The notes under the pieces were generated by a model. It had not been told where the DNA came from, searched no databases, and was given only the letters and a program-made list of their open reading frames with translations. Source: Bolinopsis microptera (taxonomy: Eukaryota; Ctenophora; Tentaculata; Lobata; Bolinopsidae). Taken from it: 64,000 nt of DNA. The stretch spans positions 15,102,340 to 15,166,339 of the forward strand of contig NC_087081.1 of assembly GCF_026151205.1 (NCBI RefSeq), read 5' to 3'. Shown one piece after another: positions 54,301 to 64,000 of the stretch. Made by a program: the position numbers and the translations under genes. Position 1 is the first letter of the stretch, and the number at the start of each line of letters is the position of its first letter.

Positions 54301-57300
54301 GCTCGGGTTTGCCAAGTTCACGAGATATTTTGTTTGGTACTTTATATTGTTTGAGTTGATTTTCTCTTCGATTTCTATCCTCAATATTTAAAAGTTTGCA
54401 AGTTAAAACGATCCATTTAAAATAGTGATTTCACTTCAATTTCCGCTAAGACTGTTTTGATTTACGACGGCGGGGACGCTCAAAGAGCTGACCTCATGCT
54501 CTTTTTATATCTCAAGACGAAAATAAACACGAACACTTGAACATTTCTCAAGCAACATGGCGCCTTTGTATTATAGTATCTGTTACTCTTTCTAGGTTAT
54601 ATCAAATTATTCATGACATCTGTTCCGTAAGTTTTATTCGTCGTATTTTCAGCAAAGACAAACAGGGACAGTATGGTTGACTTACACGAATCTGACTTTA
54701 CTGACGCCGACACCGTTTCCATAGCCAGGTAACCCTTTGTTAACTTAATTTGTGCCTTTTGTCGCTTATCACTTTAAGCTTATCGCTTCAAAACTTTTAA
54801 ACTTTTAACCATTTTTTGATTCAATGAAAGAAAGTGTTTATTGAATTTATACCGGTTTTTCTATTTCCAAACAAAATTATGGTGTAAAAAAACACTTCAC
54901 AAAATATTTTTGCGTGAAGAAGATCCAAGTTAAATTGACAACAAATCTTCTCGTCTCATCACCCATCCTTCCCTATCTTCAGCTCCCATACTACTTTCAG
55001 CTACACTCTGGACCCCACAGCTCAGTGGATCCAACAGCAACAGAAAGGGGCCGGGAACTTTGGGTTTAATTTTAATGAGGGTAGTTACTACCCGACCAGT
55101 TATAGTCTGTATTCTACCACTGGCAGTGAGTCTCCGGCTAACTCACAGGTTTGTTTTTCTGGGCAGGTTTTATAAGTTAATTTCAGTGTACTACGAGATC
55201 ATTAGTGGTTAAATTAAAGATAAATATAGCACGCACAAAAATAGTATTCGGACAATTATTACACCCCTATTTTTATGCTAAAATACCAATCTCAAATTCC
55301 TAACATACCTCCTCTCCCCAGATAGGGGGAGACACGATAAGAGGTCAGCAGCAACCAGCACAACCACTCACGGTTTACAGTAAGATGGAGGATGTGGCTC
55401 ACACAATGGCACAACCAACCTCGGGTAAATACCACCGTTACACGCGCTTTTGTGGACTGTTTACCAGTCTGTACATTAAGTTTAACATTGTGATTATAAT
55501 AATATGTGGATGTAGTTAGTAGTATGTAAAGAATGTGGCTGACATCTATATTAATTCATAAATTACAATTTTCATCCAGGGAATTCACTGTAAAACATGA
55601 AATACCTCACATATCTGCCTCTTTAAACCCTTACTCGACGTTACGCAACCGGCACAAGATTTGTAACCCTCACTCGCCAACTCTCTTGAGAGATCTAGTT
55701 ACTTAATAGCCTGAGAACTTCACTAAAATTGACACATCAACACTTTCCTTAACACTGAACTAATCAGGAACATAATATTATGTTCTTGGGATTTTTTACC
55801 GCATTTGGTCTATATTTACTTCTTTACTTCTCTTTACTTCAAAGAAAGGGCTTATTCGCTAGGGACTACTTATTCATTTCACGTCTAAACAACGGTCGTA
55901 TGGATTGTAATTGCTATGTATAACTTGCGTATTATCTATAAAACGAGCTGTATTAGGCGGTCTAGATAAAAATCAAAGGGCCTGTTTTTAAATAAACGAT
56001 AACTGTGGTTATTTATAGAAAAGAGACACATTAAAGTATAATAGTAGGAAGGAACCTGGCGATGATGACAATGTTTCATATCTGACCCAACACTACATCA
56101 GGCTTGGAGATAAAAGAGAGAACTTGGTTAAAAGTAACGATACCGGACGCCTTTATTGGCCAGGATCTGGTAAAGTGGCTAAAGGAACACATTTCGGTAC
56201 GTTATTATCATAATCCTTTATTTTTCCTTGAATTGCACTTAATAGTGATTTATTGACCACTACAATCTATAATCTGGTTTTGCGAAATTACTGCACTAAC
56301 TGTGCACTAAATATGATAATAATAATATGCGGTTTGTTATTTGTATAAATAAAAAAGATCTGTATGAACTAAACTACATTCTATCAAATTATTGAATTCC
56401 ACATTACTTGCAACTATAATTTAATTATTAATTATTAATTGCGAATAAAAAGTAACATTCTCTCATTACAACAGGGGCTATCGGATCACAAAGAAGCACG
56501 GCGCTTTGCCAGTAACATGTTAAAGAACGGTTACATCCAGAACACTGTCAATAAGTCAGAGAAGTTCAGTGATCAGTGTTATTACATCTGCGGTGACGGC
56601 AGCAAAATGAAAACAGCCAGTGCTGACCGACTGCAAACTGACATGCAAGGTATGTGTGCTGATTGACATGCAAGGTGTGCACGTGGTGGTATTAAAAAAC
56701 TTTGCTTTGATTCTAGGATAGTTTGGATAAATTATTGTTTATTGCCAAGGTTTTGCATCTGCACTCAGCAGTAATCTATTATGCACATTTTGATTCTTGA
56801 TTTGATTTTGTTACAGTTTTAATGTCTTTGGTTAATCTGCATTCTTATCATAACTCATCCAAATTCTTCACACTTCTATAATTTCAGGTCTATCAATCGA
56901 ACCAACACAATCACATCGTTCCTACAACAGCTGGGCTGGAAAAGCGCAGTCAGTTCGCAGTCAGGGCTCTGCCGGTACCATGTCATCCTCCTCGCCCCGT
57001 TCAGCGCCGCGCGGCATGGTCGCACCACGACCTGGTCCCGGCTCATCCGGCTCCGGACCACCGTCTTATCGCACAACTCAACACGGACAAAAGGGTGTGG
57101 CCCCACCTCCATCATACCACTCGTACACGTCCGGCAAGCCCAGCAGTCAAATGTCCGGATTTGCGCCTCACGTCCAGATGCCACCTCAACCTGCGCCGGG
57201 CGCACCACCCGCCGGACCACTATCTAGAACAGACAGCATTGCGTCACTTGCCAGTGTTTACAGTCAGCACTCCATGATGGGCCGGCCACTTGGCAGTATG

Positions 57301-57381
57301 CCAGCTAGTGTAGCCAGCAGCCAGGCCAGCTTCAGGATGGCTATGGACAACTCTATGGAGTATTATAGTGACGCTGTTTGA
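33319..57381 (+). CDS. DVL: Dishevelled (DIX-PDZ-DEP), 12 exons
   Basis: Cytoplasmic hub of Wnt/beta-catenin and planar polarity signalling, acting below Frizzled. Exons: 33319-33397, 33707-33889, 34664-34721, 38201-38326, 52891-53075, 53646-53831, 54653-54728, 54983-55148, 55322-55424, 56102-56196, 56475-56649, 56888-57381. All join in phase to 641 residues (fly Dsh 623). The DIX domain (1-85) has [41 protein letters not shown] and HSRVVAWI. A Ser/Asp-rich stretch (SSEIESTSE...DSDEE) and a basic patch ([11 protein letters not shown]) precede the PDZ domain (about 183-275: [40 protein letters not shown]). The DEP domain (about 385-470) has [20 protein letters not shown] and [19 protein letters not shown]. 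The tail ends [17 protein letters not shown], matching the conserved Dishevelled C-terminus. Intron 4 is 14.6 kb and full of transposons. Confidence 0.97.
34722..37639. other. Dishevelled intron 3, left part
   Basis: No gene seen. Near 35950-36170 the motif CTTGTACGTGATCAATTAGA recurs four or five times (variants TCTGTACGTGATCAAATAGA, CTTGAACGTGATCAATTACA), a degenerate tandem repeat partly separated by unrelated sequence. The 36374-36646 open frame on the minus strand, next to a GGCGGGGTGGGGA repeat, matches nothing I know. Confidence 0.45.
37640..38145 (-). pseudogene. Penelope-like element fragment: GIY-YIG endonuclease end
   Basis: The minus strand reads [17 protein letters not shown], then [50 protein letters not shown], a VSILSN stretch with [20 protein letters not shown]. 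This is the linker and GIY-YIG nuclease region of Penelope-like retroelements: the paired-Cys motif before the nuclease, Y-V-G-R-T, R...N-E-H and the final L-R-T...P-x-G-L-N. The reverse-transcriptase part is absent. It sits inside Dishevelled intron 3 in antisense, and its 5' side ends about 55 bases before the exon 4 acceptor. Confidence 0.85.
38327..41858. other. Dishevelled intron 4, left part
   Basis: Plain AT-rich intronic sequence. Open frames such as 39423-39752 (minus, TTG start) show no family match. No repeat arrays or exons with Dishevelled character were found. Confidence 0.45.
41935..41967. repeat. Subterminal hairpin in the left arm
   Basis: CACTATTGCATTTTT is followed after three bases by its exact inverse AAAAATGCAATAGTG: a 15-bp perfect stem about 75 bases inside the tip. 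The counterpart in the right arm is at 45334-45366, and again at 50339-50371 in the duplicated copy. Confidence 0.92.
42025..42330. repeat. ~160-bp direct duplication inside the left arm
   Basis: Two copies of a segment containing GATACACCAAAATGTGCCTA, then ACAACTTATGAAGCAACATA (42054 and 42220 regions), with about 10 percent differences. The right arm carries the same doublet in inverse orientation. Confidence 0.85.
42248..47252 (+). repeat. 5.0-kb direct tandem duplication, copy 1
   Basis: The unit begins inside the left arm of the fold-back element (GCCACATTGATATACAACTT at 42248), includes the centre, the right arm and 1.8 kb of flank, and ends at TTGCCTCGTTGTT. All landmarks recur exactly 5005 bases later. 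The junction shares only GCC. Confidence 0.95.
47253..50447. mobile_element. Second, left-truncated copy of the fold-back element
   Basis: This copy was created by the 5-kb duplication rather than by transposition: its left arm lacks the outer ~390 bases, including the tip and hairpin, while the right arm (49146-50447) is complete. It shares the same right flank as copy 1. Confidence 0.9.
47253..52264 (+). repeat. 5.0-kb direct tandem duplication, copy 2
   Basis: The second copy, 5012 bases including a 7-base insertion near 52080 (CTTAGGA region). I saw no differences from copy 1 in the first ~4.3 kb where I compared, then about ten substitutions in the last ~0.65 kb (51.6-52.26 kb versus 46.6-47.25 kb). 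Confidence 0.95.
52265..52890. other. Dishevelled intron 4, right end
   Basis: Intron sequence between the duplicated block and exon 5. A small open stretch near 52618-52665 has no resemblance to Dishevelled and would break the reading phase. The exon 5 acceptor is preceded by a good pyrimidine tract (CCAACCCTCCTCAG). Confidence 0.5.
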
Positions 57382-59519
57382 ACTAGCTCAGGCGCTTAAA
57401 ACGCTGTTTGTGCTCAGTTTAATTAGGTGTTAAAGAGAGATACAGGATTCACTTGTAATAATTGTTGGGGAAGATTTTTACAGTGCAAGAAATGTTCGTT
57501 AAAGTACCAAGAGTACGTGATATTTATAATAGCAAGGGCTGAACTGACACGTGGAATGTGGTGGAATGTGGCTATCATAGTTACAGGCCCCTGACATGAA
57601 CGGTTTGGGATATCTGCTAGACTTCAATTTGGGTGTGAAAGGAATCTGAATGATGTTGTGCTCTTCACTTAAACTGAATCTCTTCACTCATAACTCCTGT
57701 TTTCCGGTGTTCCAAAGTGCGTTCTGGAATGCTGACTTTACTGACTATATCATCTACTTCAGATTATCATACATAATTACCTATTATGGATTTTGTGCTG
57801 TTTATGCGACGATGATCGTGCACTACTGCAGAGGGTCATTATTTATCAAATGTGGTAATTAATTATGATCAATTAATGGAAAATTGACCGGGTCATATTA
57901 CCTTGTTCATAAACCACGTAACTGTTCATACAATATTATACAGTATACACTAGAAACTTTTTAAACTAACCTTTTAAGAAAACTTAAATTTATATAATGA
58001 TTTTGTGCCATTAAGTTTTGAAATTTTTCATTTAAAAGTTCTGATTATTTTTTGCTATGAGGCAGTTTCGAACTAAACCCGTTAAAAGATATTGTAATTT
58101 ACCGAGTAGACTGTAGAATGTAGATACACTTGTTGAAACTTGAAACTTAAAAACCCTCACAATTCGAATAATAATACATGTTATTTAGTTATTATTAAGA
58201 AAATGTAAATAGGAACGAAGTTGACAATTTTACCTGGTTTTTGAGCCCATTTAATTCATTTAAATTTCTCGAGTATGAATTGAATTAGAAAGGTTAAGGT
58301 TAACTTTGTTTGATTTAATTGGATATTAAAAACAATGCATTTTTGAGTGGCTAACAATTTTGATACAATAACTTTGCTCGAATAATTGAATTATGAGGTA
58401 TGAAATTTTGAGGTATGAATTTTTTGGATGTATTAAGATATTTAGGCTTATAATGATATATAATATTATTGTTACAGTATTAACTGGTGTGTGTGTATAG
58501 TTATCCAGGCGACTGTTCAGGGGTTTTCCATTTCTGTTGTTTTCTGTCCGATTTATTATCAGTTCAATTTTTAAAGGTTTTCAAAATTTATTTTTCATCT
58601 CCGCTCTGTCCATCTGTACTGTTGATAGGATTATCAAAATCTAAGTTTAAAGTCGAACTTACGGAAGCATTTTTGTCCAATTATACCTGAAATATGTTGT
58701 ATGTAGCAGAATTTTAATGACCCGAAAATTTAAAAGTTTGTAGTCCGAACTTTTTTGGTAGCGCTCAGTTTTTCAAAGACTTTTAGCCAAATTTTTAGAA
58801 AATGTTAAACTTAGAGATTTATCTGTAGATTTGGAGGTTTTTTTTCTTGTGATACCATGTTGATGTTTTAATTTTTATATCGAAATACATTATATCATAA
58901 CATCAGAATTTATATAACTCCGAAATTAATATTGTTTCATTGTCTGATTATATCTTTTCACATACAAACGACAAATTGGTTGCGCTCTTTTAAGATTTAC
59001 TAAGTTTTAAAACACAAACGCCCTATGTCTTCCCAAAATGGGAAGTTTAAAATATCGTAACCCTGATTCCAAATCCAAACCGAGCCCTTACTGATATAAG
59101 TATAAATTTTAGAAAAGATACATTGAATGTAACCACAGTAGATGACTTGGTTAAACAATTAAATCATCTGCCGATAGCATGATCTTTATTAGCTGTATTA
59201 ATACAATTATGAATGACAAAATTATCGATGCACTATTAAACAAGAGTCAACACGTCATTAATATTATAGAATGGAATCATATTTCTAATAAAATGTCCAT
59301 TAAGTTTTTTAATTTTGCTAATTTCTTCTAATTTTGCTCCTGTCTACTGTATATTATTACTACTATTTATATCTAGCTCCGTATCACATGTGGAACTCAC
59401 ATCCCTCCTTTATGATCAGTTCACCATGACAGAATCATATATACTGGATCAGTGACGCCATATCAGACTAACTTCCATCATTTTGACCTTGTGCTCCTTT
59501 ACCACTTTCACCTCCGGCA
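57382..59519. other. Dishevelled 3' UTR and MOV10L1-like promoter region
   Basis: No gene seen in 2.1 kb. It must contain the end of the Dishevelled transcript and the start of the helicase transcript. I could not fix a polyadenylation signal. Short open frames at 57650-57862 and 58487-58690 look random. Confidence 0.4.
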
Positions 59520-62489
59520 ATGACAGAATTTGAGGGCGTCGTCACCAGTGCATTCTCTTCTTACGGCATCATAGACGATGAAATTTACTTTGACTACAAG
59601 ATTGTCATCGGAGAGATTCCCGATAAAGGATGTAAAGTGCGGGGTGTCAAAGTGCTGAAAGGTGACAACGCTTACAACGCTACATCAGTCCAGATCGTGG
59701 AGGGAATGTCCCTTGAGAGGAACGAAGTGTCTGGTGAACTGGACAAGATAAGGGGAGAGTTTGGGTATGTTAACGGTGTACCAATCAAGATAGAACATTG
59801 TGTACCTCGGCCTGTAGAAGGTGATCTGTTGAATGTTCTGACTGAAGAATTTAACGGTATGGTGATTGGTAAATCAGTGTCTCACACACGAAAGAGACGG
59901 TTTACATCTCACGTTCTCCGTGTCACACCCAAAATATGTGAGCTTGAAGAAAACTCGTACTTCCTGAGAAGTTTATGTCCCAGAGGGTACAACCCTCAAC
60001 CAAACGATATTGTTTGCGGAGTAGCTGTGGAGTGTTTCTACAGGAATCTCACAACAATTTACAGTTGGCGGGCAATAGAGATCAAACAAACCAGCATCAC
60101 TCTAAAAGGGTTAAACGAAGATCTCCTGTTGTATCGTCTTCCTAAGTTTTGTCTAAGTTACGTCGCTAGAGAGTGTGATAGAGGACAGAAGGAGGACAGC
60201 ATTAGTTGTACTCCTCACGCCCTCAGAATAGGACACCTCAATCCTGGAGACACAACTCAGCTACAGTTCACTCTGAAGAACAACTCCGAACGTATCCTAT
60301 TCGAACTGGGTAACATATCAGTGTCAGATACCAGTATTCTAAACTGCGGGACACCCTTCCCTCGATATATCTACCCTCAGGCAACAGAGGAGATAACACT
60401 GGGTCTCGTAAACCCTGATATTGGTCAGCACACTACAACTGTAATCTTCTCTTTATCTGTTAATAGTAAACAGTTCAACATATGCCGTAGAGTTCATGTT
60501 AATGTAATAGCACCTAGAACTAAGAAATGTTTGAGAACAAGGGTTGATGAACCGTTTTTGGAGGGCTGCCAAATCATTCCGGGCTTTAAACCGGCAAGAA
60601 CAAACCCTAGATTCTATCCTCAGCATTTTCCTGTGTATGCTATACCAGAGGATGTTGAGTCAACATCTGAGGACCGAATCCTTGCGGAGGAGCTCAAGAA
60701 GAAGAACTACAAGGTGATAATGCACAAGTTGTTATACATGGAAGAGAGATTTGTTGAGGAAGAGATGAAACATTATTCAATCTACGAAACAAGTCTGATG
60801 AAACGAGGAAGGTTTCTAGTCTTAAAAGTTCCTAATTTAGTTGAATCAAAGCTGAACATTCTAATCGGACATAGAGTTGTTCTTGAGCATGAAAACAACA
60901 CTGTAAAGTATGAGGGTTACATACACAAGATTGCTGATAGAACAGATGAAGTCATGCTCGGTTTTGATGAATCATATCACAACAGCTATGCAGCTGAATC
61001 TGTTAATGTACATTTCTCTCACAGCAGGACATCCTTCATAAGATGCCATCTCGCTATCGACTACATCTTTCAGATCAAAGCTGAAGGTATGCTGTTTCCT
61101 GAAGATGTAAATGTGAGACCTCCTCACTTCAATGTACCTAGATTGGACCTCTTTAATAAATCATTGAACAAGGAGCAAGCCTGGGCCGTTCTTCATATGA
61201 TTGAGGCAAAGGCGAGACCAATTCCTTATCTTCTCTTCGGTCCCCCAGGTACTGGCAAAACAGTCACAATAGTAGAGGCTATCCTACAGATCTTTCACCT
61301 GCAGGATGATTGCCGGATTCTTGTAACTGCACCGAGTAACAGCGCGTGTGACCTGATTGCGCAGCGCCTTCTCCAACAGTCTAGCCAGTTAGATATAGTG
61401 AGACTCAACTCAATGTCCAGGTTCACAGAGTCCCTTCCAGAAGAGCTACAAGCTATCTCCATGCCAGCTGATGAGGTTAAAGAAGCAGCTTTAAAACGTA
61501 TCATTGTCTCCACGTGTGTAACTGCAGGGAACCTCTACAAATTACAACTCAGAACATCACATTTCACCCATGTTTTTATCGATGAGGCGGGCCAGGCAAT
61601 AGAACCTGAGGTCTTACTCCCAATCGCTCTGTCCACTGGACCGGGAACTCAAGCAATCCTTGCAGGAGATCCATACCAATTAGGTCCGGTTATCAAGAAT
61701 GGACAGTGTGAGGATCTTGGTTTGAGTATGTCGCTTCTGGAACGGTATATGAGTTGTGATGTGTACGAACGCAAGGAACAGTTCAGGGATAATAGCTTCT
61801 ATGACCCAATCCTGTTGACGAAACTAATCAGAAACTACAGGTCCCACTCTGAGTTATTGATAGTCCCCTCTCAGTTGTTCTACGATAACGAGCTGGAACC
61901 CTTCGCTCCACACTCCCTTGTTAACAGAGTGGTCAACATGGACTTATCCCTGCCTAACCCTAAAGTTCCCTTTATATTCCATGGAGTTGTAGGGGAAGAA
62001 ATGAAGGAGAACAATAATCCTTCTCTGTACAATCCAACAGAAATTGTACAGGTTCTGACTTATATTAAGCTTTTTACCAACGCTGGTTTCTCCTCGTCTG
62101 AGATTGGTGTTATTACCCCTTACAGAAAGCAGGCTGAGAAGACTCGCATGATGTTGCAAAGTATCAAGGATGTTGATGTTCGTCAGATAAAAGTTGCGTC
62201 TGTGGAAGATTTCCAGGGCCAAGAACGACCAATTATTATCATATCAACTGTTAGAAGCAACAATTCATTACCATCAGAAAAAGTTAAATTATTAGGATTT
62301 CTTCAGAACCCCAAGAGGTTCAATGTAGCCATAACACGGGGTCAGGCTATGTTAGTTGTGGTTGGTAACCCTGATGTTTTGAAACATGACGAACAGTGGG
62401 GGGCGCTGTTGGACTATGCGATCAGTAGGGAGTGTTATGTGGGATGTCAGTTTCACTGTGTTGAAAGTGGTGAAATGTTTGGAAGTTGA
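59520..62489 (+). CDS. MOV10L1: MOV10L1-like SF1B RNA helicase, single exon
   Basis: Upf1-like 5'-3' RNA helicase; in mammals MOV10L1 feeds piRNA precursors to processing, and Armitage does so in flies. 989 residues in one exon. The N-terminus FEGVVTSAFSSYGIIDDEIY matches the S1/cold-shock-like start of MOV10L1 (DYGMIDDMIYF), which MOV10 itself lacks. The middle has the MOV10-family segments FYPQHFPVYAIPEDV, EEEMKHYSIYE and HFAL-type RCHLAIDYIF. Helicase motifs: LFGPPGTGKTVT (I, from residue 574), APSNSACDLI (Ia), FIDEAGQAIEPE (II, residue 688), AGDPYQLGPVI (III), LIRNYRSH (IV), GVITPYRKQ, VEDFQGQERPIIIISTVRSN (V) and FNVAITRGQAMLVVVGNP (VI, about 935). All catalytic positions are intact. The C-terminus ECYVGCQF parallels VYMGCDLP of MOV10L1. 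Lack of introns contrasts with its neighbours. The start ATG gives the family N-terminus. Confidence 0.9.
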   Translation: MTEFEGVVTSAFSSYGIIDDEIYFDYKIVIGEIPDKGCKVRGVKVLKGDNAYNATSVQIVEGMSLERNEVSGELDKIRGEFGYVNGVPIKIEHCVPRPVEGDLLNVLTEEFNGMVIGKSVSHTRKRRFTSHVLRVTPKICELEENSYFLRSLCPRGYNPQPNDIVCGVAVECFYRNLTTIYSWRAIEIKQTSITLKGLNEDLLLYRLPKFCLSYVARECDRGQKEDSISCTPHALRIGHLNPGDTTQLQFTLKNNSERILFELGNISVSDTSILNCGTPFPRYIYPQATEEITLGLVNPDIGQHTTTVIFSLSVNSKQFNICRRVHVNVIAPRTKKCLRTRVDEPFLEGCQIIPGFKPARTNPRFYPQHFPVYAIPEDVESTSEDRILAEELKKKNYKVIMHKLLYMEERFVEEEMKHYSIYETSLMKRGRFLVLKVPNLVESKLNILIGHRVVLEHENNTVKYEGYIHKIADRTDEVMLGFDESYHNSYAAESVNVHFSHSRTSFIRCHLAIDYIFQIKAEGMLFPEDVNVRPPHFNVPRLDLFNKSLNKEQAWAVLHMIEAKARPIPYLLFGPPGTGKTVTIVEAILQIFHLQDDCRILVTAPSNSACDLIAQRLLQQSSQLDIVRLNSMSRFTESLPEELQAISMPADEVKEAALKRIIVSTCVTAGNLYKLQLRTSHFTHVFIDEAGQAIEPEVLLPIALSTGPGTQAILAGDPYQLGPVIKNGQCEDLGLSMSLLERYMSCDVYERKEQFRDNSFYDPILLTKLIRNYRSHSELLIVPSQLFYDNELEPFAPHSLVNRVVNMDLSLPNPKVPFIFHGVVGEEMKENNNPSLYNPTEIVQVLTYIKLFTNAGFSSSEIGVITPYRKQAEKTRMMLQSIKDVDVRQIKVASVEDFQGQERPIIIISTVRSNNSLPSEKVKLLGFLQNPKRFNVAITRGQAMLVVVGNPDVLKHDEQWGALLDYAISRECYVGCQFHCVESGEMFGS

Positions 62490-62744
62490 ACATTTGGAGG
62501 TTGAACATTTGGAGGTTGAACTTGTCTAAACGGTACATTTTCAACTTTTTTTGGTTGAAAGTTTAAGTGATGTTATGCTGTTTTGCTCCTTTTTGTTATA
62601 AACCAGATTTTATTGTGTAATATGGCACTGATTTTTATGACGTTCTTTTAACTATTTGATTATTTTAATAATTTTCTAGTAGTAATTTATTTCTTTAGCC
62701 TGATGCAAATAGTCTGATCGATTATATGAATTAAAAAGGCCCAG

Positions 62745-62750
62745 AATAAA
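62745..62750 (+). promoter_or_regulatory. Polyadenylation signal after the helicase gene
   Basis: AATAAA lies about 255 bases after the stop codon, within CCCAGAATAAAATATATTTA. Another (ACAATAAAATT) occurs near 62840. Confidence 0.5.
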
Positions 62751-62892
62751 ATATATTTATTCCAAATTTAACTGTTCTATTATAATCACATCGGGCAGAT
62801 CTAGATATTTGTTCCTCGAAAGTTTATAAATTGTTTTTTACAATAAAATTATTTCATTCGACTTGATTCCTCAGCCCAAATATAATTACGAA

Positions 62893-64000
62893 AGGGGGTA
62901 TAATCCAATGGTGAAAAATAGAGAAAAATAGTGAAATTTTACAATTTAGAAACCCGATTCACCATAAAAATCATTCAAAATTTTTCACCATTTTACACCA
63001 TTTTAGTTTTTTTTCCAAAATATCAAATTTAAATATTAAATGTGTTTTCTCGTACTATACGATAATACCAAGAGCTCAGTTTTTATGAATGTTACTCGCC
63101 ATGTTCGCTATAAGTAACCAGTTTTTATGTACCTTACTCATCATGATCAATAAAAGTTACCAGTTTTGATGTACCTTTCTCACCATGTTCACCAAAAGTA
63201 ATTAGTTTTGATGTACCTTTCTCACCATGTCCCATGATCACTAAATGTTACTAGATTTAATGTACGTTTCTCACCATGATCACCAAAAATTACCAGTTCT
63301 GATGAACCTTACTCATCATGCAATGATCAATAAAGGTTACCAGTTTTGATGTACCTTACTCGCCATATTCACTGAAAGACAAAAGTTGCCAGTTTTGATG
63401 TACCTTTGTCACCATATTCGCCAAAAGTTGCCAGTTTTGATGTACCTTACTTGCCATGTGCATGTTCACCGAAAGTGACCAGTTTCGATGTACCTTTCTC
63501 ACCATGTTCACCAAAAGTAATTAGTTTTGATGTACCTTTCTCACCATGTTCACCAAAAGTAATTAGTTTTGATGTACCTTTCTCACCATGTTCACCAAAA
63601 GTTACCAGTTTTGATGTACCTTACTTGCCATGTTCACCGAAAGTGACCAGTTTCGATGTACATTTCTCACCATGGCCAATAGCCATCTTACTATTATATA
63701 TAATGCGAGACGATATATATGTGTTTATCCGTGCCATTTTACTGCATCAACTTTAGCGTATTTTAAATATAATAATGAAAATATTATAATCAAACACATG
63801 TTTAATTGTTTCTTTATATCCTCAAAATCTGAGTTAATAACGAAATATTGTTTTAGAGTGAATAGTAATAACACCAGGTCAAAACTAAAACTAGAAGGCA
63901 AATATACATCGAAAAAATGGCGAACAATGGTGAAATTTTACAATTTGGAAACCTGATTCACCATTTTTCACCATTTTTCACAATTTTTCACCATTGGATA
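62893..64000. mobile_element. Inverted-repeat element with a minisatellite core, copy 2 (cut by window end)
   Basis: The left end reads GGGGGTATAATCCAATGGTG and the far end CACCATTGGATA at the last base of the window. The interior (63080-63690) is an array of ~40-bp units, TTACCAGTTTTGATGTACCT then TTCTCACCATGTTCACCAAA. That is the reverse complement of the units of copy 1, so the two copies lie in opposite orientation. A shared unique segment, CACATGTTTAATTGTTTCTT, confirms kinship. Open frames in the array (63406-63756, 63630-63956) are repeat artefacts. Confidence 0.75.

Overview
This window is animal nuclear DNA: AT-rich, with intron-bearing genes that use GT-AG splicing, many unrelated repeats and several transposon families. 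The gene content includes Dishevelled, a SIX-class homeobox, WDR5, BAG1, TBC1D23, XRCC2, GGACT and a MOV10L1-type piRNA helicase, so it is a metazoan. The small introns, the very divergent SIX protein and the absence of any bilaterian-specific gene suggest an early-branching animal. A ctenophore is one candidate, but nothing here proves the phylum.

Layout. 0.7-1.6 kb: a one-exon, divergent, N-terminally shortened SIX/sine oculis homeobox gene (+). 2.6-10.3 kb: a large non-LTR retrotransposon on the minus strand, with an unusual ORF1 (AlkB-like region, coiled coil, SGNH-esterase domain) split by one in-frame stop, an ORF2 with endonuclease and reverse transcriptase in different frames, and 5' tandem repeats. 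11.3-24.3 kb: three minus-strand genes in a row, TBC1D23 (15 exons), WDR5 (9 exons) and XRCC2 (1 exon). 24.5-25.8 kb: a terminal-inverted-repeat element with a minisatellite core. 26.4-27.8 kb: BAG1 (minus, 5 exons). 28.1-29.7 kb: transposon debris, including the tail of a dead reverse transcriptase. 31.3 kb: one-exon GGACT (+). 33.3-57.4 kb: Dishevelled (+, 12 exons, 641 residues). Its 14.6-kb intron 4 holds a 3.6-kb fold-back element with about 1.3-kb inverted arms, and a 5.0-kb direct duplication that starts inside that element. A Penelope-type GIY-YIG remnant ends about 55 bases before exon 4. 59.5-62.5 kb: an intronless MOV10L1-like helicase (+). 62.9-64.0 kb: a second, inverted copy of the minisatellite-cored element, cut by the window edge.

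The host genes do not form one pathway: Wnt/planar polarity signalling (Dishevelled), H3K4 methylation (WDR5), endosome-to-Golgi tethering (TBC1D23), homologous recombination (XRCC2), Hsp70 nucleotide exchange (BAG1), isopeptide breakdown (GGACT), piRNA transposon silencing (MOV10L1) and transcription (SIX). All exon models were made by hand from splice sites, reading-phase continuity and remembered family sequence; they join in phase from start to stop but have no transcript support. The most notable points are the composite LINE ORF1, the SIX gene lacking the homeodomain tryptophan, repeated micro-duplications of 5' splice sites in two neighbouring genes, and the fold-back/tandem-duplication structure in the Dishevelled intron.
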